Source: JANPLG01 sp964609085 (GTDB taxonomy: Bacteria; Armatimonadota; SYMT01). Taken from it: DNA of 18,428 nucleotides. A program made the position numbers and the translations under genes. The stretch's first letter is position 1. Every line of letters starts with the position of its first letter. Below the pieces are notes generated by a model that had not been told where the DNA came from, searched no databases, and worked only from the letters and a program-made list of their open reading frames with translations. This document shows positions 5,853-13,913 of the stretch, in pieces. The DNA lies in contig CAZSRZ010000105.1 in NCBI GenBank assembly GCA_964609085.1, positions 1 through 18,428 of the forward strand, given 5' to 3'.

Positions 5853-8800
5853 CTACATGTCGATCCGGAGGCCTCCGAGAGGCGTGCTGTAGTAGCCGCC
5901 CACACTGCTCCAGCGGGGGATGCTGCGCACCTCCGGCGGTAGGATGGCGCGAAGCGGCAGTTGGACGCTCTCGCCGGGTCCAAGGCTGCCCAGATCGCGC
6001 GGCAGCAGGGTCCCGGTCAAGGGCTGCATGAATACCTGCCGGAACCCCGTGAACGTATCCCCCGTGCCGTGCAGCGCCACGCGCTCCAGGCTGATCCGAT
6101 AGGCCGTTGCGCTGCCGTTGTTCACAAAGTTCGCCGTTCCCTGCAACTCACGGGTGGTCGAGTTCCAACTCCATCCCCCGATCTCCATGAAGATGTTGGG
6201 GCGAATCCCACCGTTGTCGACGGTGAACAGGTTGACCGACTCGCCCACGTTCCCGCTCGAATCGTAGGCCAGCGCGGTCAGCCGGTGCTGGCCGTTGGAG
6301 ATGCGGGTGGAATCCCAGGTGATCAGGTAGGGGCTGGCTTTGGCGGTCCCCAGCAGCCGATCGTCCACCAGGAACTCGACCCGCTTCACCACATCGTTGT
6401 CCGTGGCGTCCGCGGCCAGGTTGACGGCCGGGCCGGAGACGGTCTCCCCGTGGAAGGGGGTCGTGAGGGCGACGGCGGGCGGCGCCGTGTCGATCCACCC
6501 TATCCCGCGGGTTCCGTCCGGGATGAAGCGCTGGCTCTCCCGCCAGTTCCAATGCTGGCCGTTGAAGCTGACGCGGAAGGACTTGAGCCAGCCCGTGTTC
6601 CCGTTCGCGCTTGAATCCGTGACCACCAGGAACCAGGGTGTGGTGGGACCAGGGGGCAGCATGTCACTCGCGGGGTGCGGCAGCGTGATTCCCGTGCTGA
6701 ATCCTGCCTCGCCGGCACCGCCGCCGTAGGTGCCGGAGATGTCAAACGTCCCCAGATCCAGGAGGGGCGCGTCGGGATCGGTGCCGACGCCGAGGCGACA
6801 CGTCAGGTCCGCGAAGCCCTGGTGGCTGATCGACCATTCGATGATGATCTCCGCGTCTCCGGGGACGAGCGTGATCTGGGCGTCCGCGACCTGTCCGTCG
6901 TAGGAAGCCCGCACCACGGCGTCGGTCCCAGTAGCCGGAGCGGTGTAAAGGCCGTTCGCGTCGATACTCCCATCCCCCGAGAGGACTTCCCACAAGACAC
7001 CCGGGGTCGGCACCCCGTTGAACGTTGCGCCGAACTGGTACCGCTGGCCGAGTGCGATGGAGGCTGTCGTGGGATGCACCGCCAGCGAGGGGGAGAACGC
7101 CGCATCGCCCGCGAAGACCACCAACGCGTACGGCTGCGGACCCTCCGGCACGTTGAACCCGGTCACCGTGATGGTGATCGTCTCCCAGCCGACCGAGCCG
7201 CCGGACACGTCCACCCCCTCGATGTTATTGGTGCGATCCGCGGCCCCATTTCCCAGAAGTGTGCCGAAGCTCCCGGAGACCTGCAGGTCGAGATCATTGA
7301 CGAGTGAGGGGTTGGTGAAGAGTTGCCCAGGCCTATCCGTGTAGCAGAGCATGGCGGTGATGGGCACCCCGCCGGACACATCCACCGAGTAGGTGTCGCT
7401 CTCTCCGGTGCCGATGCCGTTCCGCACGTCTGCAAACACCAGTCGCCGCGCCGGATCGACGGGGTCTCCCTGCGGCAGGAGCGTTCGGCGGTTGTCCAGC
7501 CGGCCCCAGCCCTCCACGGAGTTGGGGCGGGCGGTCAATTCGCGCTCCGCACCTGTTCCGTACTGCCCCGGGTCCATCTCCTTGGCCCCGGCCAGCAGCA
7601 CCCCCTTGATGAGCGCCGCGCTCGGGGCGGGATGGTTGCGCACCTCCTGCAGGTACTGCCGCGTCAGCGCCGCGGCCCCGGAAACCTGGGGGCAAGCCAT
7701 GCTGGTGCCGCTGAGGAAGGTGTAGAAGTCGTCTCTCGGGTCGCCCTGGGCGACCCATCCCCAGTCGGCAATCCTGCCCCACGATCCCGGGTAGATCCGG
7801 AAATCGTCCAGCTCCACGAAATGATCCGGGTTGAACGGCGACGTGTGGATGAATCGGAATCGGACGGTCACGTCGGACGACTGGCCGATACCGCCGATGG
7901 TGAACGCCGCAAAAGACCCTCCGGTGTCGGCCTGGATCTCGGAGAGCAGGTCGAACGGGCCGCCGTCGTAGGAGATCTCCACGTAGAGCGGCGCCGCCGC
8001 GTCCGTGTGCATGTTGGCCCAGAAGCTGAGCTCGGAGTAGCCCGAAGTCGTGGTGTCGAACGTCTGCGACAGATAGCTCGACTCCGGGTTGATCGAGAAA
8101 TTCGACTCGGAGATGGACCAGACTTTCGACCCCGTATGACCCCCGGAGGCACCGTCGGTATGCGTCCAGGCGGGGATACTCCCCGAGGTGACCGTGGAGG
8201 ACCAGCCGCCGGGGCCGGGCTCCACCGGGTCGTTCAGGGTGTAGGCCTGGGTCCGCGCGGAGATGATCCAGCTCCCGGGCGCGACGAGGTCCGGCTTGAT
8301 CCGCCCATCCGCTGTTGGTCCGCGAGAACCGGCTGCCCACATGCCCGAGGGCTGGTCGCTCATCGGGTCCTGCATCAGCGGATTAACGGGAAACCGTCCG
8401 CCGTACCAGTCAGTGTAGGTCAGGCCCTGTTCGGGGCGATCCCCCTCGCTGGCGCCCACGGCCACGCAGTTCTTGGCCGTAGCCGGGGAATAGAGAGAGA
8501 AGGGGTCCACAACCCCGTCCAGATCACCGTCCGTACCCTCGTCTCCCGCCGCAACGCAGATGACCATGTCGGGATGGTCCCAGACAAATCGGTCCACGGA
8601 CTGGGAGTCGAAGTCGTAATCGCCGCCGGCCAGACGGCCCCAACTGTCGTTGTGGATCCGTGCGCCCAGCCCGTGGGCGTCCTTGAACATGTCGTAGGTG
8701 TCGGTGACGGTGGAGAGGATCCCGCCGTCGAGATCCAGCAGGGACTGCACCACCAGCCGGGCTTCAGGGGCAGCGCCGCAGAAGCCAGTTGAAGAATACT

Positions 8801-9746
8801 GATGGGTGCTGGGATCGGAGCCGGAGGCCACGCCGCTGCCCAACACCGAGCCGGCTACATGGGTCCCGTGCCCGTTCGCATCGCTCCAGAGGCCGCGGGT
8901 GTTGTAGACCTGCGCCGCGAGTACTCGGCCCTCGAAGTCGGGGTGCATCGGGCCTGGCGGTGCGTCGATGCCCACGGAGCCGTCGTCTCCCAGGTCCAGC
9001 CCGCTGTCGGCGACGGCGATCACCTGGCTGGCACCCAGAACGCCGGTCTCGGTCCAGACATCCGGCAGGTTCGTCACCACCCGTGACCGATCATTGAGCA
9101 ACCGGGGCCGACGATACGGCTCGATCCAGGCCACGCCGAAGGTGCGGGCGATCGTTCGCAGGGAAACGGGGGTGACATCGGCTCGGATCACCCCTACAGG
9201 CTCCGACTGTGCCAGGACGACGCGCCCGCCCAGGGTTCGAATGCGCGCAATCACATCCCGGACGTCCTGGGGCAGGAAGGTGGCAATGGTGACGCGGATG
9301 GGCCGTAGCCCGCTCTGCGCCAGGCGCGGGTGCAGGCTGTACTGCGGATGGAAGGGGCGCACCGACCGCACGTGACGGGCGCGGCGCAGGTCCGGCACGG
9401 CCCGTCGGGGCACGCGCACGACGAAGGCATTCTTCGGCACATACCCGAGGATCCGCCCGCCTCGCGCCTGGATTTCGTTCTTCCAGCCGGCCCCGATAGG
9501 TCCGTCGAACTGCACGAGGTAATGGCCCTTGCCGCGGGTGTCCGGCTTGCGATCATACTCCCGCTCCGCCAGGGTAGCCGAGAGGTCGGCGGCGATCCGG
9601 GGATCCCCCTGCGCAGGGTCGAACGGCTTGCTCGCCTTCAGGTGCAGGAGCGAACGCTTCGCGGGGGCCGCATCCGGTGGGGTCATCCCCGCCATGCAGA
9701 GGATGAACATCAGAAGTGCGAGGAGGCGATGGCGAGGGGTCGGCAT
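5853..9746 (-). CDS. Secreted S8 subtilisin-like protease, multidomain (first copy)
   Basis: 1297 aa, the same architecture throughout as the downstream paralogue: signal peptide (about 1-27), propeptide-like region (40-210), S8 domain, beta-sandwich insert (about 505-653), beta-rich module (768-880), Big-type Ig domain (885-960), P-domain-like module (965-1065, with GPTTPWFLVVTD and NTGWLKSFRV), second Ig-like domain (1088-1178) and a shared C-terminal module (1180-1297). The triad is Asp247 (IAVADSG), His293 (NGHGTHVAG) and Ser682 (SGTSMACP). The oxyanion position is Asp402 (AAGDEG, codon GAC) instead of Asn, a change otherwise known from proprotein convertase PC2. AGGGA seven bases before the ATG supports the start. 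It begins 34 nt after the nucleotidyltransferase gene, so is probably co-transcribed with it. It is probably active but with altered catalysis; this is inference. Confidence 0.92.
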   Translation of the reverse strand: MPTPRHRLLALLMFILCMAGMTPPDAAPAKRSLLHLKASKPFDPAQGDPRIAADLSATLAEREYDRKPDTRGKGHYLVQFDGPIGAGWKNEIQARGGRILGYVPKNAFVVRVPRRAVPDLRRARHVRSVRPFHPQYSLHPRLAQSGLRPIRVTIATFLPQDVRDVIARIRTLGGRVVLAQSEPVGVIRADVTPVSLRTIARTFGVAWIEPYRRPRLLNDRSRVVTNLPDVWTETGVLGASQVIAVADSGLDLGDDGSVGIDAPPGPMHPDFEGRVLAAQVYNTRGLWSDANGHGTHVAGSVLGSGVASGSDPSTHQYSSTGFCGAAPEARLVVQSLLDLDGGILSTVTDTYDMFKDAHGLGARIHNDSWGRLAGGDYDFDSQSVDRFVWDHPDMVICVAAGDEGTDGDLDGVVDPFSLYSPATAKNCVAVGASEGDRPEQGLTYTDWYGGRFPVNPLMQDPMSDQPSGMWAAGSRGPTADGRIKPDLVAPGSWIISARTQAYTLNDPVEPGPGGWSSTVTSGSIPAWTHTDGASGGHTGSKVWSISESNFSINPESSYLSQTFDTTTSGYSELSFWANMHTDAAAPLYVEISYDGGPFDLLSEIQADTGGSFAAFTIGGIGQSSDVTVRFRFIHTSPFNPDHFVELDDFRIYPGSWGRIADWGWVAQGDPRDDFYTFLSGTSMACPQVSGAAALTRQYLQEVRNHPAPSAALIKGVLLAGAKEMDPGQYGTGAERELTARPNSVEGWGRLDNRRTLLPQGDPVDPARRLVFADVRNGIGTGESDTYSVDVSGGVPITAMLCYTDRPGQLFTNPSLVNDLDLQVSGSFGTLLGNGAADRTNNIEGVDVSGGSVGWETITITVTGFNVPEGPQPYALVVFAGDAAFSPSLAVHPTTASIALGQRYQFGATFNGVPTPGVLWEVLSGDGSIDANGLYTAPATGTDAVVRASYDGQVADAQITLVPGDAEIIIEWSISHQGFADLTCRLGVGTDPDAPLLDLGTFDISGTYGGGAGEAGFSTGITLPHPASDMLPPGPTTPWFLVVTDSSANGNTGWLKSFRVSFNGQHWNWRESQRFIPDGTRGIGWIDTAPPAVALTTPFHGETVSGPAVNLAADATDNDVVKRVEFLVDDRLLGTAKASPYLITWDSTRISNGQHRLTALAYDSSGNVGESVNLFTVDNGGIRPNIFMEIGGWSWNSTTRELQGTANFVNNGSATAYRISLERVALHGTGDTFTGFRQVFMQPLTGTLLPRDLGSLGPGESVQLPLRAILPPEVRSIPRWSSVGGYYSTPLGGLRIDM

Positions 9747-9753
9747 GGGTGAG

Positions 9754-9758
9754 TCCCT
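9754..9758 (-). promoter_or_regulatory. Shine-Dalgarno of first S8 gene
   Basis: AGGGA on the minus strand lies seven bases before the ATG at 9746, in the short gap after the nucleotidyltransferase gene. No separate promoter is seen in this gap, which fits co-transcription. Confidence 0.55.
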
Positions 9759-9780
9759 GGGTGAGGCACAAGCGGGCCTG

Positions 9781-10824
9781 TTAGTCCATGTTTCCCCCCG
9801 GATCGACGGGGGCCTCCCTATGACCGGAAGAGAAACCCGGAATCCTGCGAACGAAGGCCTCTATCTGAGCCCGCAGTTGTCGGCCCTCCCGAGGTGGGGT
9901 GCCGGTCTCAAGACATGCCTGCAGCGGATTACGCCAGTGCCCGGCCAGCACTCCGGGCCAGACAAAGACCGGACGTGTCCGGAGCTCGACGGCCAGTGGG
10001 GACCCCTGGCTCAGGCCGGGCCCCTTCCCCCACTGCGCCATCACGACGGTGCGCGGCCAGTCCGGACCTGCCAGGTCAGGAAGGCCGATGGGGGGTGCGG
10101 CACCGAGCAGCTCGACGGCGAGCGCGAGGCCCGCGGTCACCCACCCACGGGTAAAGGGGTTGGGACCGAACGCGCGCCCCCAATCGATCTGCGCTCCGGA
10201 CGCCTCGAGGGCGGACCCGATGTCGCACAGCCACAGGGGCCGCCAGCCGCCATGTCGCAGGAAGTGGAGCACGAGCAACCGGAGCTCGTGAGCCCGGTCC
10301 AGCGTCATCACCGCTATCCCGCCGATCTCGGTCATGGCGGCATGCCGGCGAATCTCCGGCCAGCCGAGGTGGTAGCAGCGATCGTGCGGCGCGGGATGCA
10401 GGTCGATCGGAGTGGTGAGTCCCAGCCCGGCGGCGACGGAGTGAGCCGCGGAGAACTGATCCGGGTCCACCCAGAAGTCGAGGTCTCCGCTGGGTCTCAG
10501 TTCCGCCTCCGGATAGAGCCGCCCCAGCGAGAGACCCTTGATGAGGATGGGCTCGATTCCCCCGGCACGAAAGGCGGAGACTGCCGCACGGAAATGCTCC
10601 ACCTGAGCTCGGGCGCGCAGTCGCTCCAGCGCCGCCACGCGGAGCAGGCTCTCCGGCGGGGAGACCAACCGACGGGCCACCAGCCCCGCGCCGCCCATCG
10701 CAATGACACGCTCGCACAATTCCGCGTCCGGGGTCTCGGCCAGCAGCGGAGGATCGGATCTCCAGCACTGCCGGTAGAGTCGGGCCAGCGCCTCTCCGAC
10801 ACCGTCCGGGGGTCGGGCGGTCAC
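9781..10824 (-). CDS. Nucleotidyltransferase-fold family protein (NTP_transf_5)
   Basis: 347 aa. The centre carries the family signature: LIKG at 94-97, then LYPEAELRPSGDLDFWV (103-119) with the likely metal-binding Asp114 and Asp116. A helical region with LRLLVLHFLRHGGWRPLWLCDI follows, typical of these proteins. Members occur repeatedly in lasso peptide clusters that also have HPrK-like kinases, and in polysaccharide loci; their reaction is not established. The start is GTG, overlapping the trpD stop as GTGA, so translation is coupled to trpD. No signal peptide or membrane segment is visible, so it should act in the cytoplasm. Its position ahead of two proteases and the precursor makes it the first gene of the RiPP block. 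Family assignment is fairly sure; the role is not. Confidence 0.8.
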   Translation of the reverse strand: MTARPPDGVGEALARLYRQCWRSDPPLLAETPDAELCERVIAMGGAGLVARRLVSPPESLLRVAALERLRARAQVEHFRAAVSAFRAGGIEPILIKGLSLGRLYPEAELRPSGDLDFWVDPDQFSAAHSVAAGLGLTTPIDLHPAPHDRCYHLGWPEIRRHAAMTEIGGIAVMTLDRAHELRLLVLHFLRHGGWRPLWLCDIGSALEASGAQIDWGRAFGPNPFTRGWVTAGLALAVELLGAAPPIGLPDLAGPDWPRTVVMAQWGKGPGLSQGSPLAVELRTRPVFVWPGVLAGHWRNPLQACLETGTPPREGRQLRAQIEAFVRRIPGFSSGHREAPVDPGGNMD

Positions 10825-11834
10825 CGTCCTGTGAAGGCGGTCAACGCGGCCAATCTGGCGGCGGCCGCTCCGCTGTCGATCGATTCTGCCGCAACCGCGA
10901 TCCCCTCCCGCAAGTTCGCGGCCTTGCCAGCGACCTGCAGGGCAGCGGCTGCATTGAGTAAGACGATCTCTCGTCGAGCGCCGGGTTCACCCTCAAGGAC
11001 AGCACGGGTGATCGCGGCGTTGCCGGCGGCGTCTTCTCCCGGTGCCAGCGATTCCGCCTCCACCGTGCGGAGACCCAACTCCTCCGGAACGACTTCGGTG
11101 TGACGGACCTGACCGTGATCAACGGAGGCGATGAGCGTGCGGCCGAGGGTTGAAAGCTCGTCCAACCCATCGGCACCGTAGACGACCATGCCGCGTCGAC
11201 ATCCCAACTCGCAGAGGGCCGTCGACAGGAGGGGGACGAGAGCCGCGTCGTACACGCCGATCACCTGATGCTCTGCGCCGGCGGGGTTGGTGAGCGGCCC
11301 CAGGCAATTGAAGACGGTGCGAAAAGGAAGCTCGCGACGCACGGGGGCGATGTGCCGCATAGCCGGGTGGTGGGCCTGGGCGAACAGGAAGCCAACGCCG
11401 ACTTCGTCCACAGAGCGGGCAATCATCTCCGGAGCGAGGTCGATGCGCACGCCCAGCGCCTCGAGCAGGTCCGCGCTGCCGGTGCGGGACGTCATCGCCC
11501 TGTTGCCATGCTTGGCGACGGCGACCCCCGCGCCCGCCACAACGAACGCGGCCGTGGTGCTGATATTGAAAGTGAGAACCGCTCCGCCGCCCGTGCCGCA
11601 TGTGTCGACCAGGGGACGCCGGCCGGGGCTGACGGTCACCGCGTGGCTTCGCATCACCTTCGCGAAGCTCGTGATTTCGCCTGAAGTGGCTCCCCTGCCG
11701 GCGAGGGCGGTGAGGAAGGCGGCCATCTGCACGGGGGTTGCCTCACCGGCCATCATCCCGCTCATGGCCGCAGCCGCGACATCCGCCGACAGCTCGTTGC
11801 CGGCCACCAGGGTCCGCAGCGCCTCGTTGATCAT
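10821..11834 (-). CDS. trpD: Anthranilate phosphoribosyltransferase
   Basis: 337 aa, the normal family length. It catalyses the transfer of phosphoribosyl from PRPP to anthranilate in tryptophan synthesis. Visible motifs are the PRPP loop DTCGTGGG (77-84) with TFNIST (88-93), KHGNRAMTSRTGSADLLEALG (108-128) and the metal-binding Asp225-Glu226 in GADGLDELS. The fourth loop residue after GTGG is Gly rather than the common Asp, a variation I believe occurs in active enzymes. The ATG overlaps the stop of a possible small ORF (ATGA), and no Shine-Dalgarno lies just before it, so translation may depend on coupling. No other trp gene is in the window. The stop overlaps the start of the nucleotidyltransferase gene. 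Confidence 0.95.
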   Translation of the reverse strand: MINEALRTLVAGNELSADVAAAAMSGMMAGEATPVQMAAFLTALAGRGATSGEITSFAKVMRSHAVTVSPGRRPLVDTCGTGGGAVLTFNISTTAAFVVAGAGVAVAKHGNRAMTSRTGSADLLEALGVRIDLAPEMIARSVDEVGVGFLFAQAHHPAMRHIAPVRRELPFRTVFNCLGPLTNPAGAEHQVIGVYDAALVPLLSTALCELGCRRGMVVYGADGLDELSTLGRTLIASVDHGQVRHTEVVPEELGLRTVEAESLAPGEDAAGNAAITRAVLEGEPGARREIVLLNAAAALQVAGKAANLREGIAVAAESIDSGAAAARLAALTAFTGR

Positions 11835-11971
11835 GACGGCCGTGCCCGCGGATCAACGTCGCTCTCAAGCCGGGGGAAACCGCAGCGATGCACGACCCTG
11901 ACCGCGGCGAAGCCGTACGGGTGCGGGCAGGTCGAGAGAGCCTCTTCCTGTGCTGGGATGAGGAGTTCCAA
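11831..11971 (-). CDS. Possible 46-aa small protein upstream of trpD
   Basis: The 153-nt gap between the M24 peptidase and trpD contains a minus-strand frame starting with TTG at 11971. GGGAGGG (11985-11979) lies seven bases upstream, one of the best Shine-Dalgarno matches in the window. The stop TGA overlaps the trpD ATG (ATGA). Third codon positions are GC-rich, as in real genes here. The product is MELLIPAQEE followed by a segment with Cys14-Pro-His16 and His28-Arg-Cys30, a spacing that could bind a metal, and an Arg-rich end. No family is recognised. It could instead be only a leader ORF that couples translation into trpD. Confidence 0.4.
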   Translation of the reverse strand: MELLIPAQEEALSTCPHPYGFAAVRVVHRCGFPRLESDVDPRARPS

Positions 11972-11987
11972 CGCCAGACCCTCCCGC

Positions 11988-13106
11988 TCAACCGGTCAGC
12001 AGCAATTCCCGAGAACTGGGCGCGTTGATTGGGGACACGCCGTCCGGCCCCACGGAGACGATCACTTCCAGCCGTACACCGAACCGACCCGCGAGGTAGA
12101 TCCCCGGCTCGATACTGAAGCTCATTCCCTCCTCGAGCAAGGTCTCGTATCCGCTAACCAGATTGGGCGGCTCATGCACCTGGAGGCCGAGGCCGTGGCC
12201 GGTCCGGTGCAAGAAATGGGGGCCGTATCCCTCGGACTCGATGTGACCTCGCGCCGCTCGGTCGATGGCGGAACAGGGAACCCCTGGCCGGACCGCCTCG
12301 ATCGCCCGCTGCTGCGCCTCCCAAACCACGCGGTAAACCTTTCGCACCTCGGGATCTGCGGGCTCCCCAATGCAGCAGGTAACGGTGATGTCGCTGTAGT
12401 AGCCGTGCAGGTGCGTTCCGAAGTCGAGGATCACCACCTCGCCTTCTCGCACCGGCCGGGCACCGTTTTCGTGGTGGGGCATCGCCGAGTTCGGCCCGCT
12501 GGCCACGATACAGAAGGCAACCGAGCTCTCCCGAGACCGGCGGACGAGCGCGGTCCGCAGGTCCGCCTCAATCTGCAGCTCGGTCCGACCGGGCGCGCAG
12601 AGCGCCACCGCCTCAGTGATCGTCTCGTCCACGGTCCGCGCCGCCGCCCGCATCACCTGCAGCTCCTCCGCGGTCTTGCAGAGGCGCAGGCGGCGCATCA
12701 CATCTCCGGACCGCACCACTCGGCCGGTGGGGAGCACCTCGCGCAGATCGAGCAGAAAGGCGCTCCGCGCCTCTTCGTCCCACGCCACGCACTCAACTCC
12801 CCGAACCGCGTCGCGCAGGGCGGGAAGATAGCCCTCGGCGTCGGTCCAGGCCCGCACCACCTGGTCCGGGAGGGACTTCTCAAGCACCTGGGCCTCATTC
12901 ATCACCGGGGTGATCCAGGTGGCGGTACCGTCGGGGCGGAGCACCAGCGCCAGAAGCCGCTCGGCGGCATGCCCGTGTTCGAAGCCGGTCAGGTAGTACT
13001 GATCCGGCCCGGGCGTGAGGATCATGGCGTCGACCCGCTGGTCGGCCATCGCGGCGGCAGCCCGGCGCATTCGGGCGGAGAAATCTTGAGCGGTGATCAT
13101 CGGCAT
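11988..13106 (-). CDS. M24B family metallopeptidase, Xaa-Pro aminopeptidase type
   Basis: 372 aa. The N-terminal creatinase-like domain spans 1-140 and the pita-bread catalytic domain 145-368. All five metal ligands are visible: Asp228 (ILDFGTH), Asp239 (YYSDITV), His304 (RTGHGLG), Glu333 (FSIEPGIY) and Glu347 (GVRLEV), with His212 in PHHEN and His311 as the usual accessory residues. Proteins of this type cleave X-Pro dipeptides or the N-terminal residue before Pro, in the cytoplasm; no signal peptide is present. The start at 13106 (ATGCCGATG) is ambiguous with the second ATG two codons later, which has GGGA five bases upstream. It is separated by 108 nt from the regulator gene upstream and is followed by the trpD coupling region. 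Substrate cannot be read from sequence. Confidence 0.92.
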   Translation of the reverse strand: MPMITAQDFSARMRRAAAAMADQRVDAMILTPGPDQYYLTGFEHGHAAERLLALVLRPDGTATWITPVMNEAQVLEKSLPDQVVRAWTDAEGYLPALRDAVRGVECVAWDEEARSAFLLDLREVLPTGRVVRSGDVMRRLRLCKTAEELQVMRAAARTVDETITEAVALCAPGRTELQIEADLRTALVRRSRESSVAFCIVASGPNSAMPHHENGARPVREGEVVILDFGTHLHGYYSDITVTCCIGEPADPEVRKVYRVVWEAQQRAIEAVRPGVPCSAIDRAARGHIESEGYGPHFLHRTGHGLGLQVHEPPNLVSGYETLLEEGMSFSIEPGIYLAGRFGVRLEVIVSVGPDGVSPINAPSSRELLLTG

Positions 13107-13214
13107 CCCGAGGGCGTTGCGATCGGTCAGGGCATGCTGGGGTCACCAGGTCGACCGGATCCTCCCTACTATCTCACCCTTTTCCGGCGGACGCGAGAGT
13201 TAGGCGGGCGGACG
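13107..13214. other. Intergenic gap before the M24 peptidase gene
   Basis: A 108-nt gap between the regulator stop and the peptidase start. I see no convincing -35/-10 pair, hairpin or small gene in it. Read-through from the regulator gene or an unrecognised promoter are both possible. Confidence 0.4.
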
Positions 13215-13913
13215 CTACGGGTCTCCGAACTCCGGGGACTCGGCGGATCTGGGAACCAGCCTGTAGCCGGTGCCGGGCACCACCACCAGCGCCCGCCGGC
13301 CGTACTCACCCAGACGATCACGCAATCGGTGCACGCAGGTGTAGACTCGCCGCGCCGCGTCCCCGGGCGCGACCCTCCACACCCGCCGCGCCAGTTCCTC
13401 GCGGGAGAAGACGCGATTGGGCTGAGTTGCGAGGCACCAGAGCAGCGCGAACTGGAGCGGGGACAACGCGATCGGGGTCCCTCCGACCACCGCTTCGTAG
13501 CTGTCGGGGCGGAGCTCCAGTTCGTCCAACCTCAGCGAAGACGGAGGCCGGTGCAGCGCAGCGCGGCGGACCCGGAATAGCACTTCCTCCGCCGAGGCCT
13601 CGGCATCGATCATGTCGTCCGCATCCTCGAAGTCTGCCGCAAGGACCTGGCCGCGTTCGGCCACGATCACGTAGGCAATGCCGGCGCCCATGTGGAGCCG
13701 GCCAAGGGATCGACGGATCGCCTGCAGATCCACCCGGCCGTCCCAGGGGTCAACCAGCACCACCTGCGGGACCGCGTCCCGCACGGCACGACCGAGCTCA
13801 CCGCGGTCCGGCGGCAGCAGTACCACATCCAGGCACGCAGCCTTCAACTCCGCGAGCCAATGGGCGAAGCGCTCTGGGCGTGGCGTGATGATCAGCAGCC
13901 GGACCTCCGGCAC
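13215..13913 (-). CDS. OmpR/PhoB-type winged-helix regulator with degenerate receiver
   Basis: About 232 aa. Residues 128-221 form a clear OmpR-type winged-helix DNA-binding domain (LSPLQFALLWCLATQPNRVF, SREELARRVW, VYTCVHRLRDRLG, VVPGTGYRLV). Residues 1-115 have receiver-like strand and helix spacing, with Asp55 in VVLVDPWD at the phosphoacceptor position. The acidic pair expected after strand 1 is missing (LLIITPRPER), and the region matching the conserved Lys-Pro reads DAEAS. Control by phosphorylation is therefore doubtful. GTG at 13913 is preferred over GTG at 13934 because GGGGAG precedes it at a good distance. No sensor kinase gene is adjacent. Targets are unknown; the flanking operons and the repeats at 88-161 are candidates only. 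Confidence 0.82.
   Translation of the reverse strand: MPEVRLLIITPRPERFAHWLAELKAACLDVVLLPPDRGELGRAVRDAVPQVVLVDPWDGRVDLQAIRRSLGRLHMGAGIAYVIVAERGQVLAADFEDADDMIDAEASAEEVLFRVRRAALHRPPSSLRLDELELRPDSYEAVVGGTPIALSPLQFALLWCLATQPNRVFSREELARRVWRVAPGDAARRVYTCVHRLRDRLGEYGRRALVVVPGTGYRLVPRSAESPEFGDP

Noticed and set aside
7323..8792. 489-codon open frame on the plus strand
   Set aside because: Antisense to the first S8 protease, whose catalytic motifs are intact on the minus strand.
11958..13580. 540-codon open frame on the plus strand
   Set aside because: Antisense to the M24 peptidase and regulator; no recognisable motif and a composition typical of a shadow frame.
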